NCBI RefSeq assembly: GCF_030848805.1
Contig: NC_092359.1
Coordinates: forward strand, 14,435,102-14,499,101
Source of the DNA: Temnothorax longispinosus
Lineage: Eukaryota > Arthropoda > Insecta > Hymenoptera > Formicidae
Direction of reading: 5' to 3'
Length of the DNA stretch: 64,000 nt
The notes beneath the pieces were generated by a model that saw nothing but the letters and a program-made list of their open reading frames with translations, had not been told where the DNA came from and made no database searches. Shown here one piece after another: positions 25,245 through 35,015 of this stretch. Every line of letters starts with the position of its first letter. The stretch's first letter is position 1. A program made the position numbers and the translations under genes.

Positions 25245-25525
25245 ATGAGAAGCTGGGCTTTGAACGAGCGACGTGCTCCCGCCCTTCTAGAGGGCAGCTC
25301 CCGAGTGGCGCGAGCCTCGGGGCGCCACGCGTACGTGCGGTCGTTGTGTGAGCACAGAAGAGCTCGCAGTCTCGTCGCGTTCAGACGTGTTTGAGTTGAC
25401 AGTGTATAAAGAATAAATATAGTATCTAGAGCATTCTATAAATCCTTGTGTTTTCCTGCCCACCTCGCCACGCACACAGTCGTCCTTATTGAATAGCCTA
25501 CAAAAGCTGATATTAACAATTTTCA
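25245..25525 (+). repeat. probable 3' LTR of the copia element
   Basis: A purine tract (AAAGGGAGGGAG, 25232-25243) precedes a TG start at about 25245. The segment is GC-rich, then has TATAAA near 25405 and AATAAA at 25412-25417. The 3' end is uncertain because the 5' LTR is outside the window and cannot be aligned. Confidence 0.5.
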
Positions 25526-25579
25526 CTGGTTTCTTGTAAAAAAATCCCGAAAAAAGCGTGTTCTAGAGTAGAATACCCC

Positions 25580-26330
25580 CTTAAATACGGCAATATTTAC
25601 ATGGCATCCTGTTACTTTTCTCCCAACGTGGATTATAACGAATATACTAACTTTATCGAGACGAACTTACCACGTTGTGCTCTGGCATCCTGAACAACCA
25701 AAATTTACTCATTTGTGGTGACTTTAATGCGCATGCGAGACTTTGGGGTTCTCATTTCCAAGACTTTAAAGGCGATCTACTTGAGGATTGGGCGGCTCAA
25801 ACCGACGTTCGTCTCGCAAACACTGGGAATACACCTACCTTTATGTCCGCTCAAGGCAGTTCTATTATCGACCTCACCTGGGTCTCTCCAGGCCTGATGA
25901 GAAAGATTCAGCATTGGACAGTTCGTGACTATATTGAGTCACTCTCAGATCACGCTTACGTTATCTTTAGCATCACTGACCTCTCATTGAGAGATCCCAT
26001 CAATCAAGCTCCGCGTTGGAGTTTTCGTAACACGGATGTGGAACTGTACAAAGAGGTGCTTGAGTGGACTTGTGCAGTTACCCCTCGCGACGACGAATAT
26101 ATGATTCGGTACAAGCCCGATAAATGGATTCACCGGAGCATAAAAAATGCTTGCGAGGTGGCGGTACCACGTGCTCAGTGCCGGGAAGGCAAGACATATT
26201 GGTGGAACCAAGAGATCGCGCGCCTCAGGAGAATTGCGATTGATGCGAGAAGAACCTGGTCTAGAGCTCGAAATCGGGACCTGCAGCGAAAGACAATCCT
26301 CCGCCTTAGGATTAACTCCTTCGAAATTAT
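25580..26330 (+). pseudogene. R1-clade LINE endonuclease fragment
   Basis: The translated sequence contains YMASCYFSPN, then CGDFNAHARLWGS, IDLTWVSPGL and SDHAYVIFSI, the conserved order of AP-type endonucleases of R1/TRAS-clade LINEs. Neither ORF1 nor the reverse transcriptase is attached. The open frame runs on into GC-rich sequence to 26772, but similarity stops near 26330. Confidence 0.7.
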
Positions 26331-26701
26331 TGTAAATTGCGTCTGCGTGCGCTACGAGATTCGATCTTATTTTGTTTATCCGGCGTGGGTCCAGCGTGGA
26401 CTCTCCTGGATATCTCTTGGAGGGGGGGAGCGTGCGCCGGTCGTTCTCTGGGCCGCTTCCCTCCCGGGGTCCGGTGCGTCTCCTTTGGCGACGTTCCCGG
26501 ATCTCTGGGGGGGATTCGCGGCTGTGGGGGCGGCCGGCGCTCGCTTCCTCCCGGGGGTGCCTGGGGCTCTGCGTTCTTCCTGCGAACCCTTCCTCCTGTC
26601 TCGGGACGCCCGTTCCTCTTGGCTGTGGGTTCTCCCCTGGGGTCGGCCGGTCGTGGGTCTGTCGCCTGCTGCTGTTGGGACTCTGGTCTCATTGCTCCGC
26701 A
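26331..26701. other. GC-rich block, unassigned
   Basis: Strongly GC-rich with G runs. All frames stay open on both strands because of composition. Minus-strand frames are Arg/Pro/Gly-rich, somewhat like R1/TRAS ORF1 basic regions, but no domain can be claimed. Confidence 0.4.
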
Positions 26702-27006
26702 ATGAGTTCCACGAGCCCCTTGTGGCGTCGGGGCGCGGTTGGTCGTCCCCTGAGGGGGTTCCTTGGCTCTAATACTAGTCCTGAAGATTTCCCTTTAGAT
26801 TTTAGCAATGCTACTACTGAACCAAAATTAGCACGGCCAGCGAGCCGTAAAAAAAAATATTAAAGCAGCAAAAATTATTGTGGACGTATCTCGATCTCGA
26901 TGAAGCTAATTTTCCTGACGAAAGCGAAGTCGGCGAAATAGCCGCGGAGAGCGTTCTGCCACCTGCCGAAATAAGAACGTGGTATCAAAAGCGGCTAAAT
27001 CAGTAG
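26702..27006 (+). pseudogene. small homeodomain-like protein, one homopolymer frameshift
   Basis: From an ATG at 26702 the frame encodes a Ser/Pro-rich lead and a basic RKKK stretch, and is then broken in an A9 run (about 26850-26858). In the frame one base over, it continues to TAG at 27004-27006 with three helix-like segments: QQKLLWTYLDL, then DESEVGEIAAES, then PPAEIRTWYQKRLNQ. The last resembles the recognition helix of a homeodomain (family form WFQNRR). The indel may be a sequencing error or decay. Function unknown; it may belong to an unrecognised mobile element. Confidence 0.35.
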
Positions 27007-27622
27007 CAGTAAGAATTGCAGCGAGGGACGCAATATGGGGCGACCAGAGCCGCCGAATATCAAACCGGGCAAGTGGGATACGCGGTAACCCCGGCGGCGA
27101 CCGCTGCCACGTACACCCAGCGACCGGCTGCCGCTGCTGCGATTGGCTACGGAGACCTATCAAATACTCTCTCTCTCTCGGTGAGTACCGCACGTTGCCT
27201 TGTTTCCTTGCTCTGTGTTCGGCGAACTCCATCTCTGCCGTAAGCTGCCTCCGGGCTGTTTTTGTTGCAGGACAGAGCAGGTCTATTGTTGCTTGTCAGG
27301 ATAGATATTACATCTTTCTTTCCTTGCAACTGCTGTCCTGGATATCTCGAGGTATAGTGTCGCTGCTTATTCTAACCTCACTTTTGCCTCATCATTCTGG
27401 GATTGACGTGACTCTTGCTGCGCATGCTCCTGCTTTTCTTATCTCTGCGCTTTCCTATCTCTTGCACCTGGATTCACGTATAAGTTACCATCCGTGAACT
27501 TCAGGATATACTACAATTTGTTACCATCTGAGGGCTTCCGAACGTACTACAATCCGTTACCTTCTGGACTGCTGTACTGCATTTCTCTGGTTCGGCTCCC
27601 TTACCTGCTCAACGTATTACTT

Positions 27623-28430
27623 ATGCAGCGCGCGTGCTTTAAGTGCAAAAAGTCGATTGCGACTGTTTTGGTCGAGTGTGAGTGCAAAAAATTATTTCAT
27701 CCCGGTTGCATCAAGCCTTATTCCGTGACCAAATACACGGACCATTGCTGTAAAGCTCTGGCAACGTCATCGGATATTCCGCTTACGCCACAGGCCGATA
27801 ACAGGGTGCAATCGTTCGACTTCTCGAACATGGCTTCCCCCTCAGGTGCACAATAGCAGTCTGACAAATTGCTACGGTCCATTCTATCTAAGATTGAGAA
27901 AACTAACAAAAAATTTGACGCGTTAGACAAAAAGTTCACTGCCATCTTCGACAGGTCTGACGAAAAGCTTACCGCTTTTATTAATCGTCAAGAGGCTGTG
28001 AATGCTGATCTCGCGCTTAAATTGAACCAAACCACACATCTTAGAGCTTGTCGCGGGTCATGGTGAGAGAATAGCTGCGTTGGAGGCCCAGAGTGCGAGC
28101 CTACTGGCCTCCCAGAGTGTCAGTTGCGAGTCTTCTGCTGCACCGCGGGTCCCCCGGACGTCTGAGATTATTATCTCGGGCATTCCTCGTTCTGTCGCAT
28201 CCAGCGAACTTGTCAATAGCGTTTTTCACGCACTTGAAGTGCCTCAGCTCGTTTCTGACGTCCTGGAGACCCGCGATGCGCCTGTGGCGCGTGACGCAAC
28301 GTCGGCGTCCGTTTCAGCCTTCGATCAGGCCGATGCTGCTGGTTCCAGGAGGTCAATAATAGTCGCGCTTAAATCTTGTGTCATTCGCAACCACATCATA
28401 AAAATAATGCGTAGCAAGCGCCGTCTAAGG
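27623..28430 (+). pseudogene. LINE copy A ORF1, broken
   Basis: Starts MQRACFKCKKSIA and has the treble-clef cysteine pattern (CFKCKK, CECKKLFHPGCIK, then CC) shared with copies B, C and D. A TAG at 27854-27856 and at least one frameshift near 28040 break it. The RRM-like middle (SEIIISGIP) is readable at 28160-28190. It ends abruptly in IMRSKRRLR near 28430, where unrelated sequence begins. Confidence 0.7.
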
Positions 28431-28600
28431 GTGCGTTCAGTTTGGACGCTCACGCGCTGTAAGCGATCACGCTTATAAGCGCTGTTTTCAATCGTTCGAT
28501 TTGGTATCTGAGCGCTTACACAATAGTAAGAAATGTCGTTTGTTTTGGCAATGTAAGCGACTATGAGCACTATGAGCGACTATGTGATTTCTGCCCAGTA

Positions 28601-28609
<9 letters not shown>
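28431..28609. other. unassigned insert in LINE copy A
   Basis: Begins GTGCGTTCAGTTTGG, a MITE-like end, and has repeated AAGCG(C/A) motifs. No matching opposite end was found. Confidence 0.35.
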
Positions 28610-28646
<37 letters not shown>

Positions 28647-29093
28647 TGTCGGACTCGTAGGGGCAGAGGATTCGCATAGCCGAGTGAGCGGCATGAAGGG
28701 CCTAGTGTGGGTCACGATATGAAGCTCAAGTTGCGCATTACCTATAATGGGGGTGCTATGGCACCCCAACCCTGTCAGTTGGGCTGATCTAATCCGAGTG
28801 GATCACGCCCGCTGCAGGAACCCTGCTACCTGGGGAACACCACAGGTACAATAGTGAGTCATGAGTGCGTTACGGAAAACCGTACCCCTACGTTTGAAGG
28901 GTCGGCTTGTCCGGGAGTACGTAATCGTCAGGTATGGGCTCTGTAAGGGGGAAATCCCCGGTGTCGGCTCTGATTCTAGCGTGAAGGAAAGTACTGCTGA
29001 CGTTGATCGCACTCCGACCACGGGGAGGATTCTGGGGGGGCTAACCGCCCCCCCAGACCCCCCGGTGCGGTCGTATCTATGACTCTCATTATA

Positions 29094-29094
<1 letters not shown>
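28610..29094 (+). mobile_element. possible 3' end of an R2 LINE
   Basis: No coding region is readable. The block stops exactly where 28S rDNA starts at TAGCCAAATG, the sequence that follows R2 in its usual target, and carries CTATGACTCTC (29077-29087), which matches the 28S bases upstream of the R2 site. The hairpin-rich GC sequence would suit an R2 3' UTR. Identification rests on the junction, not on the sequence itself. Confidence 0.45.
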
Positions 29095-29152
<58 letters not shown>

Positions 29153-29159
29153 ACTGTCC
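29095..29159 (+). rRNA. 28S rRNA fragment, 65 bp, from R2 site to R1 site
   Basis: From TAGCCAAATGCCTCGTCATC to GATTCCCACTGTCC the bases match conserved insect 28S rRNA as I remember it. The left end falls at the R2 cleavage point and the right end inside the R1 target duplication. It is an isolated fragment, not a functional rRNA gene. Confidence 0.8.
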
Positions 29160-29804
29160 GATCGAGAAGCGCTCGGTGGAGGCAGAGAACGCTCTGCCCC
29201 CGTTCGGATATCCTCGGGGAGGAAGCCGGTCGTTTGTCGAGACACTCTCGACGAAGACAAAGAATGCCGGAGGCGCTCTACCCTCTTTGCGGACGGGCTT
29301 CGGATAAGCAGAGGAACAAGGAAGCTGGTCGTCTGCCGAGACACGCTCGGCGAAGACAGAGAATGCCGGAGGCGCTCTACCTTCTGTCGGACTGGCTTAA
29401 TGTGGGAACTCAAGATCGGTGCGGTCGGTGAGACGGATGATCAGGAATTGCAAATTGTGGCAGCGACGCCTGGCTTATATACGCGTCGCGGCGGCGTTAC
29501 GGCGTGGTGGGGGTAGCGACGGCAATCGCGAGCGCCGGGACGGTACGGCGGAACGATCGGTGATTACGGCGTCCCGACGCTGCGATTGCGTTCGGCGGTC
29601 TTCGGCCGCCTTCGGCACCGCTTGGCGCGGTAAGACGGTCGCCGCGGTAAGCGGTAAGTCCGTTTGCGGACTTCCTAATGTTACATGGCGTAATTAAAAA
29701 TACGTTGGCCACACCGTGCCCGTTCTTCTACCCGCGGGTGGTCGGCTGGGTGGTCTCGGCGTGATGTTCCTGCCGGAACAATGCATTTTTGGGGGTGCAT
29801 CGTT
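29160..29804 (-). mobile_element. 5' part of the GC-rich LTR seen at 11745-12814, inverted
   Basis: Read on the minus strand from 29804 it starts TGTAACGATGCACCCCCA and includes the three ~100-bp GGTAGAGCGCCTCCGGC repeats (about 29200-29390). It then stops at the 28S fragment, lacking the last ~350 bp. Colinear with the solo LTR but clearly diverged. Confidence 0.75.
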
Positions 29805-30348
29805 ACAGAGTTTAGTTTCTCAACTGTCACTTAACATTGTTCAGTCACATTCGACTTTTCATACTCATTCTTCTGTCTCATGGTTGGATGTTTTCATAAT
29901 CGACAACTTAGATAAAGTCTTTTCGTTTCGTAAATCTGATGCTTCTTTCATCAATGGTCACGATCGTATTGAGCTAACCTATTCATTTGAAGTTCGGTCT
30001 CTCAAGAATCGTACCTTAGTTTGACGTAGCTATAAGAAATTTGACGAGCAACAATTAATTGAGACTGTCTCTTCTATGTTGTCTTCATTTTTCCCTGTTG
30101 ATTTTGGCCGTGAGAGTCTCGGTGAGCCCGACATTGACGGCTTTCTCAGCACCATTACCAACGATATCACTTCCAGCCATGACCTACATGCTCCTATCCA
30201 TACTTTTCGTGTGACCCGTCCGTCGGCGCCTTGGCTTACCGATGCTCTCGCTTGCCGAATTAGGCATCGCAACCGGCTTTACAATGTCGCGCGAAAATCT
30301 GGCAGCATTCTTGACTTCCACATTTACAGGTTATTCAGGAATGAACTC

Positions 30349-30355
<7 letters not shown>
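29805..30355 (+). pseudogene. LINE copy A ORF2 endonuclease remnant
   Basis: Nucleotide and protein similarity to copy B from about 35350 onward (for example SWLDVFIIDNLDKV and PSAPWLTDALA). One in-frame TGA lies at about 30022-30024. The frame runs into a TC repeat at 30356 and then the assembly gap. Confidence 0.7.
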
Positions 30356-30392
<37 letters not shown>

Positions 30393-30892
30393 NNNNNNNN
30401 NNNNNNNNNNNNNNNNNNNNNNNNNNNNNNNNNNNNNNNNNNNNNNNNNNNNNNNNNNNNNNNNNNNNNNNNNNNNNNNNNNNNNNNNNNNNNNNNNNNN
30501 NNNNNNNNNNNNNNNNNNNNNNNNNNNNNNNNNNNNNNNNNNNNNNNNNNNNNNNNNNNNNNNNNNNNNNNNNNNNNNNNNNNNNNNNNNNNNNNNNNNN
30601 NNNNNNNNNNNNNNNNNNNNNNNNNNNNNNNNNNNNNNNNNNNNNNNNNNNNNNNNNNNNNNNNNNNNNNNNNNNNNNNNNNNNNNNNNNNNNNNNNNNN
30701 NNNNNNNNNNNNNNNNNNNNNNNNNNNNNNNNNNNNNNNNNNNNNNNNNNNNNNNNNNNNNNNNNNNNNNNNNNNNNNNNNNNNNNNNNNNNNNNNNNNN
30801 NNNNNNNNNNNNNNNNNNNNNNNNNNNNNNNNNNNNNNNNNNNNNNNNNNNNNNNNNNNNNNNNNNNNNNNNNNNNNNNNNNNNNNNNNNNN
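30393..30892. other. assembly gap, 500 N
   Basis: Exactly 500 N inside a TC microsatellite. Its round length suggests a placeholder. Any frame drawn across it is meaningless. Confidence 0.99.
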
Positions 30893-30896
30893 TCTC

Positions 30897-31460
30897 TCCT
30901 ATACATGCGCGTGCTCCTGCGTATCTGCGTGTACCAATTTTGCGTGGCTTCGATCCGCTGTTGAGCGCAGATATGACCAGCCGCTCTGGCCCTGCATCCC
31001 AAATTCTTTCATATTCCCTTCTCACAGAGACTACCACTCTATAGAAACTCCTTTCATCTTTCATCAATATACTTTTTGGCATTCCCTTCCCAGTAATATT
31101 ACGTACTGCTCTTCAATTGTACTCCTTCCAAGGTGCTTCTCAGGGGCCTATCTGTTGGCGCGTGAAGTTGCATGATGTTCATTGCTATGGGTGGTGTCTA
31201 TTGCCGGTGTTTTCCCCCGTCATTAGCTGTAAGTTGCGTTGCGTCTTATTCGTAGTATTAGTTGTTTAGAGCTCTACATTTTTCCGTATTGCACGCTGCG
31301 TTAGTTCTAGTCTGTTATACAGTGTGATACTGTTGTGATAAGCTGTTAAGTTTTGCTCTACTCTCTATTTTGTGAAAGAGAGTGCACGCATAGTTTGTTC
31401 TCTATTTTGTATTGTTAATCTGCCCTAGTTTTTCTTGGGCAATAATAAATCATACTCTAC
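30897..31460 (+). other. LINE copy A 3' part (ORF2 end and 3' UTR)
   Basis: A degraded match to the ORF2 C-terminus of copy B (a readable HSLPSN, where copy B has NSLPID) is followed by untranslated sequence ending GGGCAATAATAAATC near 31455, like the 3' ends of copies B and C. Confidence 0.55.
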
Positions 31461-31705
31461 TCTACTCTTCTCTCCTCTCTATCTCTCTCTCTCTCTCTCT
31501 CGCTTCATATATCTCTATCTATAGCTCGATCTATCTCTCTCTCGCTCTATATAATAGATATCTCTACGACTCTCTCGAATAGCTCTCTCCTTCTCCGCTC
31601 TCTATATCTTAGAGCTAGGCGCGCTCTCGCTGACTCTCTGTCTACTCTGCGACTCTCTGCCTACTCTCTCTCTCTCTCTCTAACTCTCTCTCTACTTCTT
31701 CTCTA
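31461..31705 (+). repeat. degenerate (TC)n tract joining LINE copies A and B
   Basis: CT-rich microsatellite, partly interrupted, running directly into the GTGAGTAC start of copy B. Confidence 0.9.
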
Positions 31706-32189
31706 GTGAGTACCTATCATTGCTTGTCTATTCTCTTTGCTACTGCTTCAAGTGAATCTGTTTTCTGAGCATCTCTGTGGCAAACATTATCGCCTACAAT
31801 AACCTAACTTGTGGCTGCTCCTGTGGAGGACGTCGATCATAGCGGCGCATGCGTCTCTTATCGCCGGGCTTCTCTGTCGCTTCCTGTGCACGTGCTGATT
31901 GGTTGCTACTGTGCTTGCAGATCTGTGTGTAGTGACTTTTATTATCACTGCTATGCATGTGTCTGCTATTGAGCTTCTCCTTCTTTCTACTTGCTGTCTC
32001 TGAGCGTGTGCTGCCGTGGTGACTGCTGATTGGCCACTGCAATAACTGGACTGCCTTGCTCTGGTCCGATTGGTTTGCGTGATACCAATCTAGTTATCTT
32101 CTAGTGACATTGCCTCTGGTGTGTATATGCGTGTTTACTTTCGCTGAGTGCACGTTTTGCTGGACTGTTGATCCGTATCTACATTATAC

Positions 32190-33266
32190 ATGGAGCAGCG
32201 TATGTGCGCCAGGTGCGGGAAGCTGATAGCGAACCAATCGCGTGATTGCGACGGGTGTAAAAGAGAGTTCCACCCAGGTTGTGTCAAACCTTATGCTGCA
32301 ACCAGATATGCAGACACTTGCTGCAAATCTCTTGCGGCCTCATTAGATGCACTCCTTACACCGGTCGCTGAACCGAGTGTGCACTCTTTCGATTTTTCGA
32401 GTGGAGCATCAGCTACTTCAGGCGTGCAGTCTCCATCTACCGACGCTCTGTTTCAGTCGATATTGTCCAGACTCAACGAATCAGAAAAGAAATTTGCTGC
32501 TAGGTTCGACGAGTCTGACGGGAAGATTACTGCCAGGTTGGACGAGTCCGACAAGAAGATCACTGCCTTCATCAACCACCAGGAGTCCGTGAATGCTGAT
32601 GTCGCGCAAAAGTTAGCCCAAATACCCGGGGTTCTGAAAATCATGGCAGATCACGGTGATCGAATTGCGGAGTTAGAGACTCAGGGCGCGCGATTGGTCG
32701 GCTCTCAGCAAACCGATCGCGAATTGTCTGCTGCATCGTGGGTCTCTCAAACGTCGGATATTATTATTTCTGGCATTCCATGTATTTTCACCGATGCGCC
32801 TGATGAGCTAGTCGCCAAAGTTTTTCGTGCGCTCGGCGTTTCTCAACTGGCTTCAGACATTTTCGAGGCTCGCGATGTGGGGCGGAGAAATGCGTCCGTG
32901 GCGCGCGACGGGGCCCCTGCCTCTATTTCTGCCTGTGATCTTCGTACTGACTTCGTTGAACGTACAAGGTCGATCATAGTCGCGCTTAAGTCGCGAGAGA
33001 TTTCCGACTATATTCTGCGGGTTATGCGCCGCAAGCGTCGACTCACCGTCAACGATGTTTTTTCCAAAAATATTTCCGGGCACATTTATGTCAATGAACT
33101 CCTTCCTACTGACACTTATAATTTATTGCGTCAGACAAGAGTCAGGGCCAAGCAATTGTCCTATAAATATGCATGGAGTAGGGACGGTCAGATTTTTGTT
33201 CGCAGGGACCAAGGTTTGCCTCCTATATTAATATCCTCCGAGTTGGATCTGGTGGGGCTCGAGTGA
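32190..33266 (+). CDS. LINE copy B ORF1 protein (358 aa)
   Basis: Intact from ATG to TGA. The N-terminal treble-clef/PHD-like pattern is CARCGK, CDGCKREFHPGCVK, CC. A central helical region has three repeats of a (F/L)DESD-K-I-(A/T)A-type unit, likely coiled coil. The RRM-like part follows (DIIISGIP around residues 190-197), then SRSIIVALKSR-type strands and a C-terminal YVNELLP segment. It would bind LINE RNA. Confidence 0.8.
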   Translation: MEQRMCARCGKLIANQSRDCDGCKREFHPGCVKPYAATRYADTCCKSLAASLDALLTPVAEPSVHSFDFSSGASATSGVQSPSTDALFQSILSRLNESEKKFAARFDESDGKITARLDESDKKITAFINHQESVNADVAQKLAQIPGVLKIMADHGDRIAELETQGARLVGSQQTDRELSAASWVSQTSDIIISGIPCIFTDAPDELVAKVFRALGVSQLASDIFEARDVGRRNASVARDGAPASISACDLRTDFVERTRSIIVALKSREISDYILRVMRRKRRLTVNDVFSKNISGHIYVNELLPTDTYNLLRQTRVRAKQLSYKYAWSRDGQIFVRRDQGLPPILISSELDLVGLE

Positions 33267-33471
33267 CCCGCTGTGGCGGATGCAGGCTTTGGTCCTACTG
33301 CTGCTTCGCGCGATTGCCTTAAAATTGCTCACTTCAATGCAAACTCTCTTCCTGCTCATTTGGAGTCAATTCAGGTCTTCTTAGCGTCCAATTTTTTTTA
33401 CATTATTTCTATCTCCGAGACCTGGCTTCACTCTAATATTTCTGATGAGTTAGTGAAAGTCAATGGATACT

Positions 33472-35015
33472 CAGTACCGGCTTTAGGGTAGGGCGCGGTT
33501 GGGCGACCGCCCGGGGCGCCAAATCTGTAGGGGCGCCGCTGAGGGCGCCGCTGTACGGTGCCCCTAGAGTCCCTCTAATAAGAAGATGTCGCGACTCTTA
33601 TAAGAGGGACTCTAGTGCCTCCTAGTATGCGGGAATACCTATATCTCCTTACTGTGTTATATCTACCCTGGCGCGCTCTCTATACCTTTATATATCATAT
33701 CTTTTGACTCAAAGTCAGTTACTTTGTTCGGGATTTTGCAGAGATTGTTCACACTGTTTTCTGCTTCCGTTAATCGATGGAAAATCTTAACCGATCACTT
33801 AGGACTCTACAGTTTGAAAAAACTGAGTGACACACGTTGGGGAGCAAAAATAAACAGTGTAAAAACAGTCCGCTATCAAATTTGTGACGTTCATGATGCT
33901 TTAGTTACTTTGGCTAACGAAACTGAGAAAAGTGATGTTACTATCTCGCACGAGGCAATCACTCTAGCAGAACAGTTGAAAGATTTTGGCTTCATAGTTT
34001 CCCTAGTTGTTTGGTACGACATTCTTTTTCAAATCAATGTCGTGAGTAAATCTCTGCAATCAAAAACCATGGACCTCGGTAAATGCACAGAAATGTTGGA
34101 AAACTGTTGTAATTTCTTAGAAGAATACCGAAAAACTGGTTTCAAAAAAGCTCTTTCAACAGCAAGAGATCTGGCGAATGAACTACAAATCGAGCCTGTT
34201 TTTAAGCCAATGAAAAAAGTACAACGCATAAAACGCCAGGCTGGTGAAATGGCCACGGACGAACCCATCGAATCCCCAGAGAAAAAGTTTGAAATTGAAT
34301 TCTTCAATAAATTATTGGACATCTCTTTAATGTCGATGAAAGAAAGGTTCAAACAGTTACATGACTATTCAGAAACATGGTCTTTTTTGTACAATATAAA
34401 AAAGATACTTGAAAAAAATGAACTTCTGAAATTTTGTGCTGATCTCCAGTTAAAACTTACTGTTGGTTCCGATTCCGATATAGATGGTTATTTATTGTGT
34501 AATAAACTCATAAGCCTTAAAAATTTTCTTCCAGATAACGATGATATTACTCCCATCTACGTTTTAAACTTTATTAAACAGCGCAATATTTACGAACTAT
34601 ATCCAAATGTATGGATTGCGTTTCGCATTTTGGTAACTATACCTGTAACGGTAGCTAGTGGAGAACGCAGTTTTTCGAAACTTAAGTTAATAAAGACATA
34701 TCTTTATCTTTATCTTGACGATCAACGATTTCACAAACAAGACTTACTAACTTAGCTACTCTTTCAATTGAAAATGTTAGCTCTGGGTAAAGCTAAAGGA
34801 AGGTTCTCTGAATTTTTATATGCGTTCATTCGTTTATATCTGTTTAGATTAGTAAAGCTGCTATGTAGTCTAAAAATTTTTACAATCTAACTACTTTGAG
34901 ATTCGTAATCAGCGATATCAAAAAGCAGAAGCACTTTATTAGCAAAATTTCAAGTTCTTGAATGGGCGCCACGATAATCTTGCCCAGGGCGCCAATGTTG
35001 CTAAAACCGGCACTG
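33472..35015 (+). mobile_element. hAT transposon with perfect 8-bp TSD
   Basis: TGGATACT is duplicated at 33464-33471 and 35016-35023. The ends are inverted: CAGT(A/G)CCGG(C/T)TTTAG. Eight-bp duplications and CAG(T)-type ends define hAT. Subterminal GGGCGCC motifs occur on both sides. At 1.54 kb it is shorter than an autonomous hAT and is internally deleted. Confidence 0.9.
33724..34755 (+). pseudogene. hAT transposase, C-terminal portion (ZMYM1-like)
   Basis: About 343 residues without a real start codon. It contains LSDTRWGAKINSV (the conserved DTRW of ZMYM1-type hAT transposases) and ends with the dimerisation region (IAFRILVTIPVTVASGERSFSKL). The BED finger and first catalytic Asp are missing, so it cannot be active. 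It lies on the same strand as the LINE it interrupts. Confidence 0.85.

Larger units (their letters stand above)
1..25525 (+). mobile_element. Ty1/copia LTR retrotransposon, split by two insertions
   Basis: The gag and protease frame runs in from the left edge (1-931), resumes at 2781-3077 and again at 22182-25152 with integrase, reverse transcriptase and RNase H. The two interruptions are a solo LTR (932-2780) and a 19.1-kb TIR transposon (3078-22181). When the insertions and one target duplication each are subtracted, the copia frame stays in register at both junctions, so both landed in an open copia frame. Pol carries at least three later frameshifts. The 5' LTR is outside the window; the probable 3' LTR starts near 25245 after a purine tract. 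Confidence 0.85.
27181..31460 (+). mobile_element. LINE copy A (CR1-like), interrupted and internally rearranged
   Basis: The 5' end begins GTGAGTAC right after a CT tract and shares CTCTGCCGT(A/G)AGCTGC and TTGCAG with copy C. ORF1 (27623-28430) is followed by foreign sequence (28431-29804), then part of the ORF2 endonuclease (29805-30355), a TC tract with a 500-N gap, and the end of ORF2 plus 3' UTR up to an ATAATAAATC end near 31455. Confidence 0.65.

Noticed and set aside
25675..26772. A 365-codon frame as one protein
   Set aside because: Only the first two thirds match an R1-type endonuclease; the rest is GC-rich sequence that stays open in all frames.
30076..31044. Frames drawn across the 500-N gap on both strands
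   Set aside because: They depend on unknown bases; only 29805-30355 and 30897-31460 can be interpreted.
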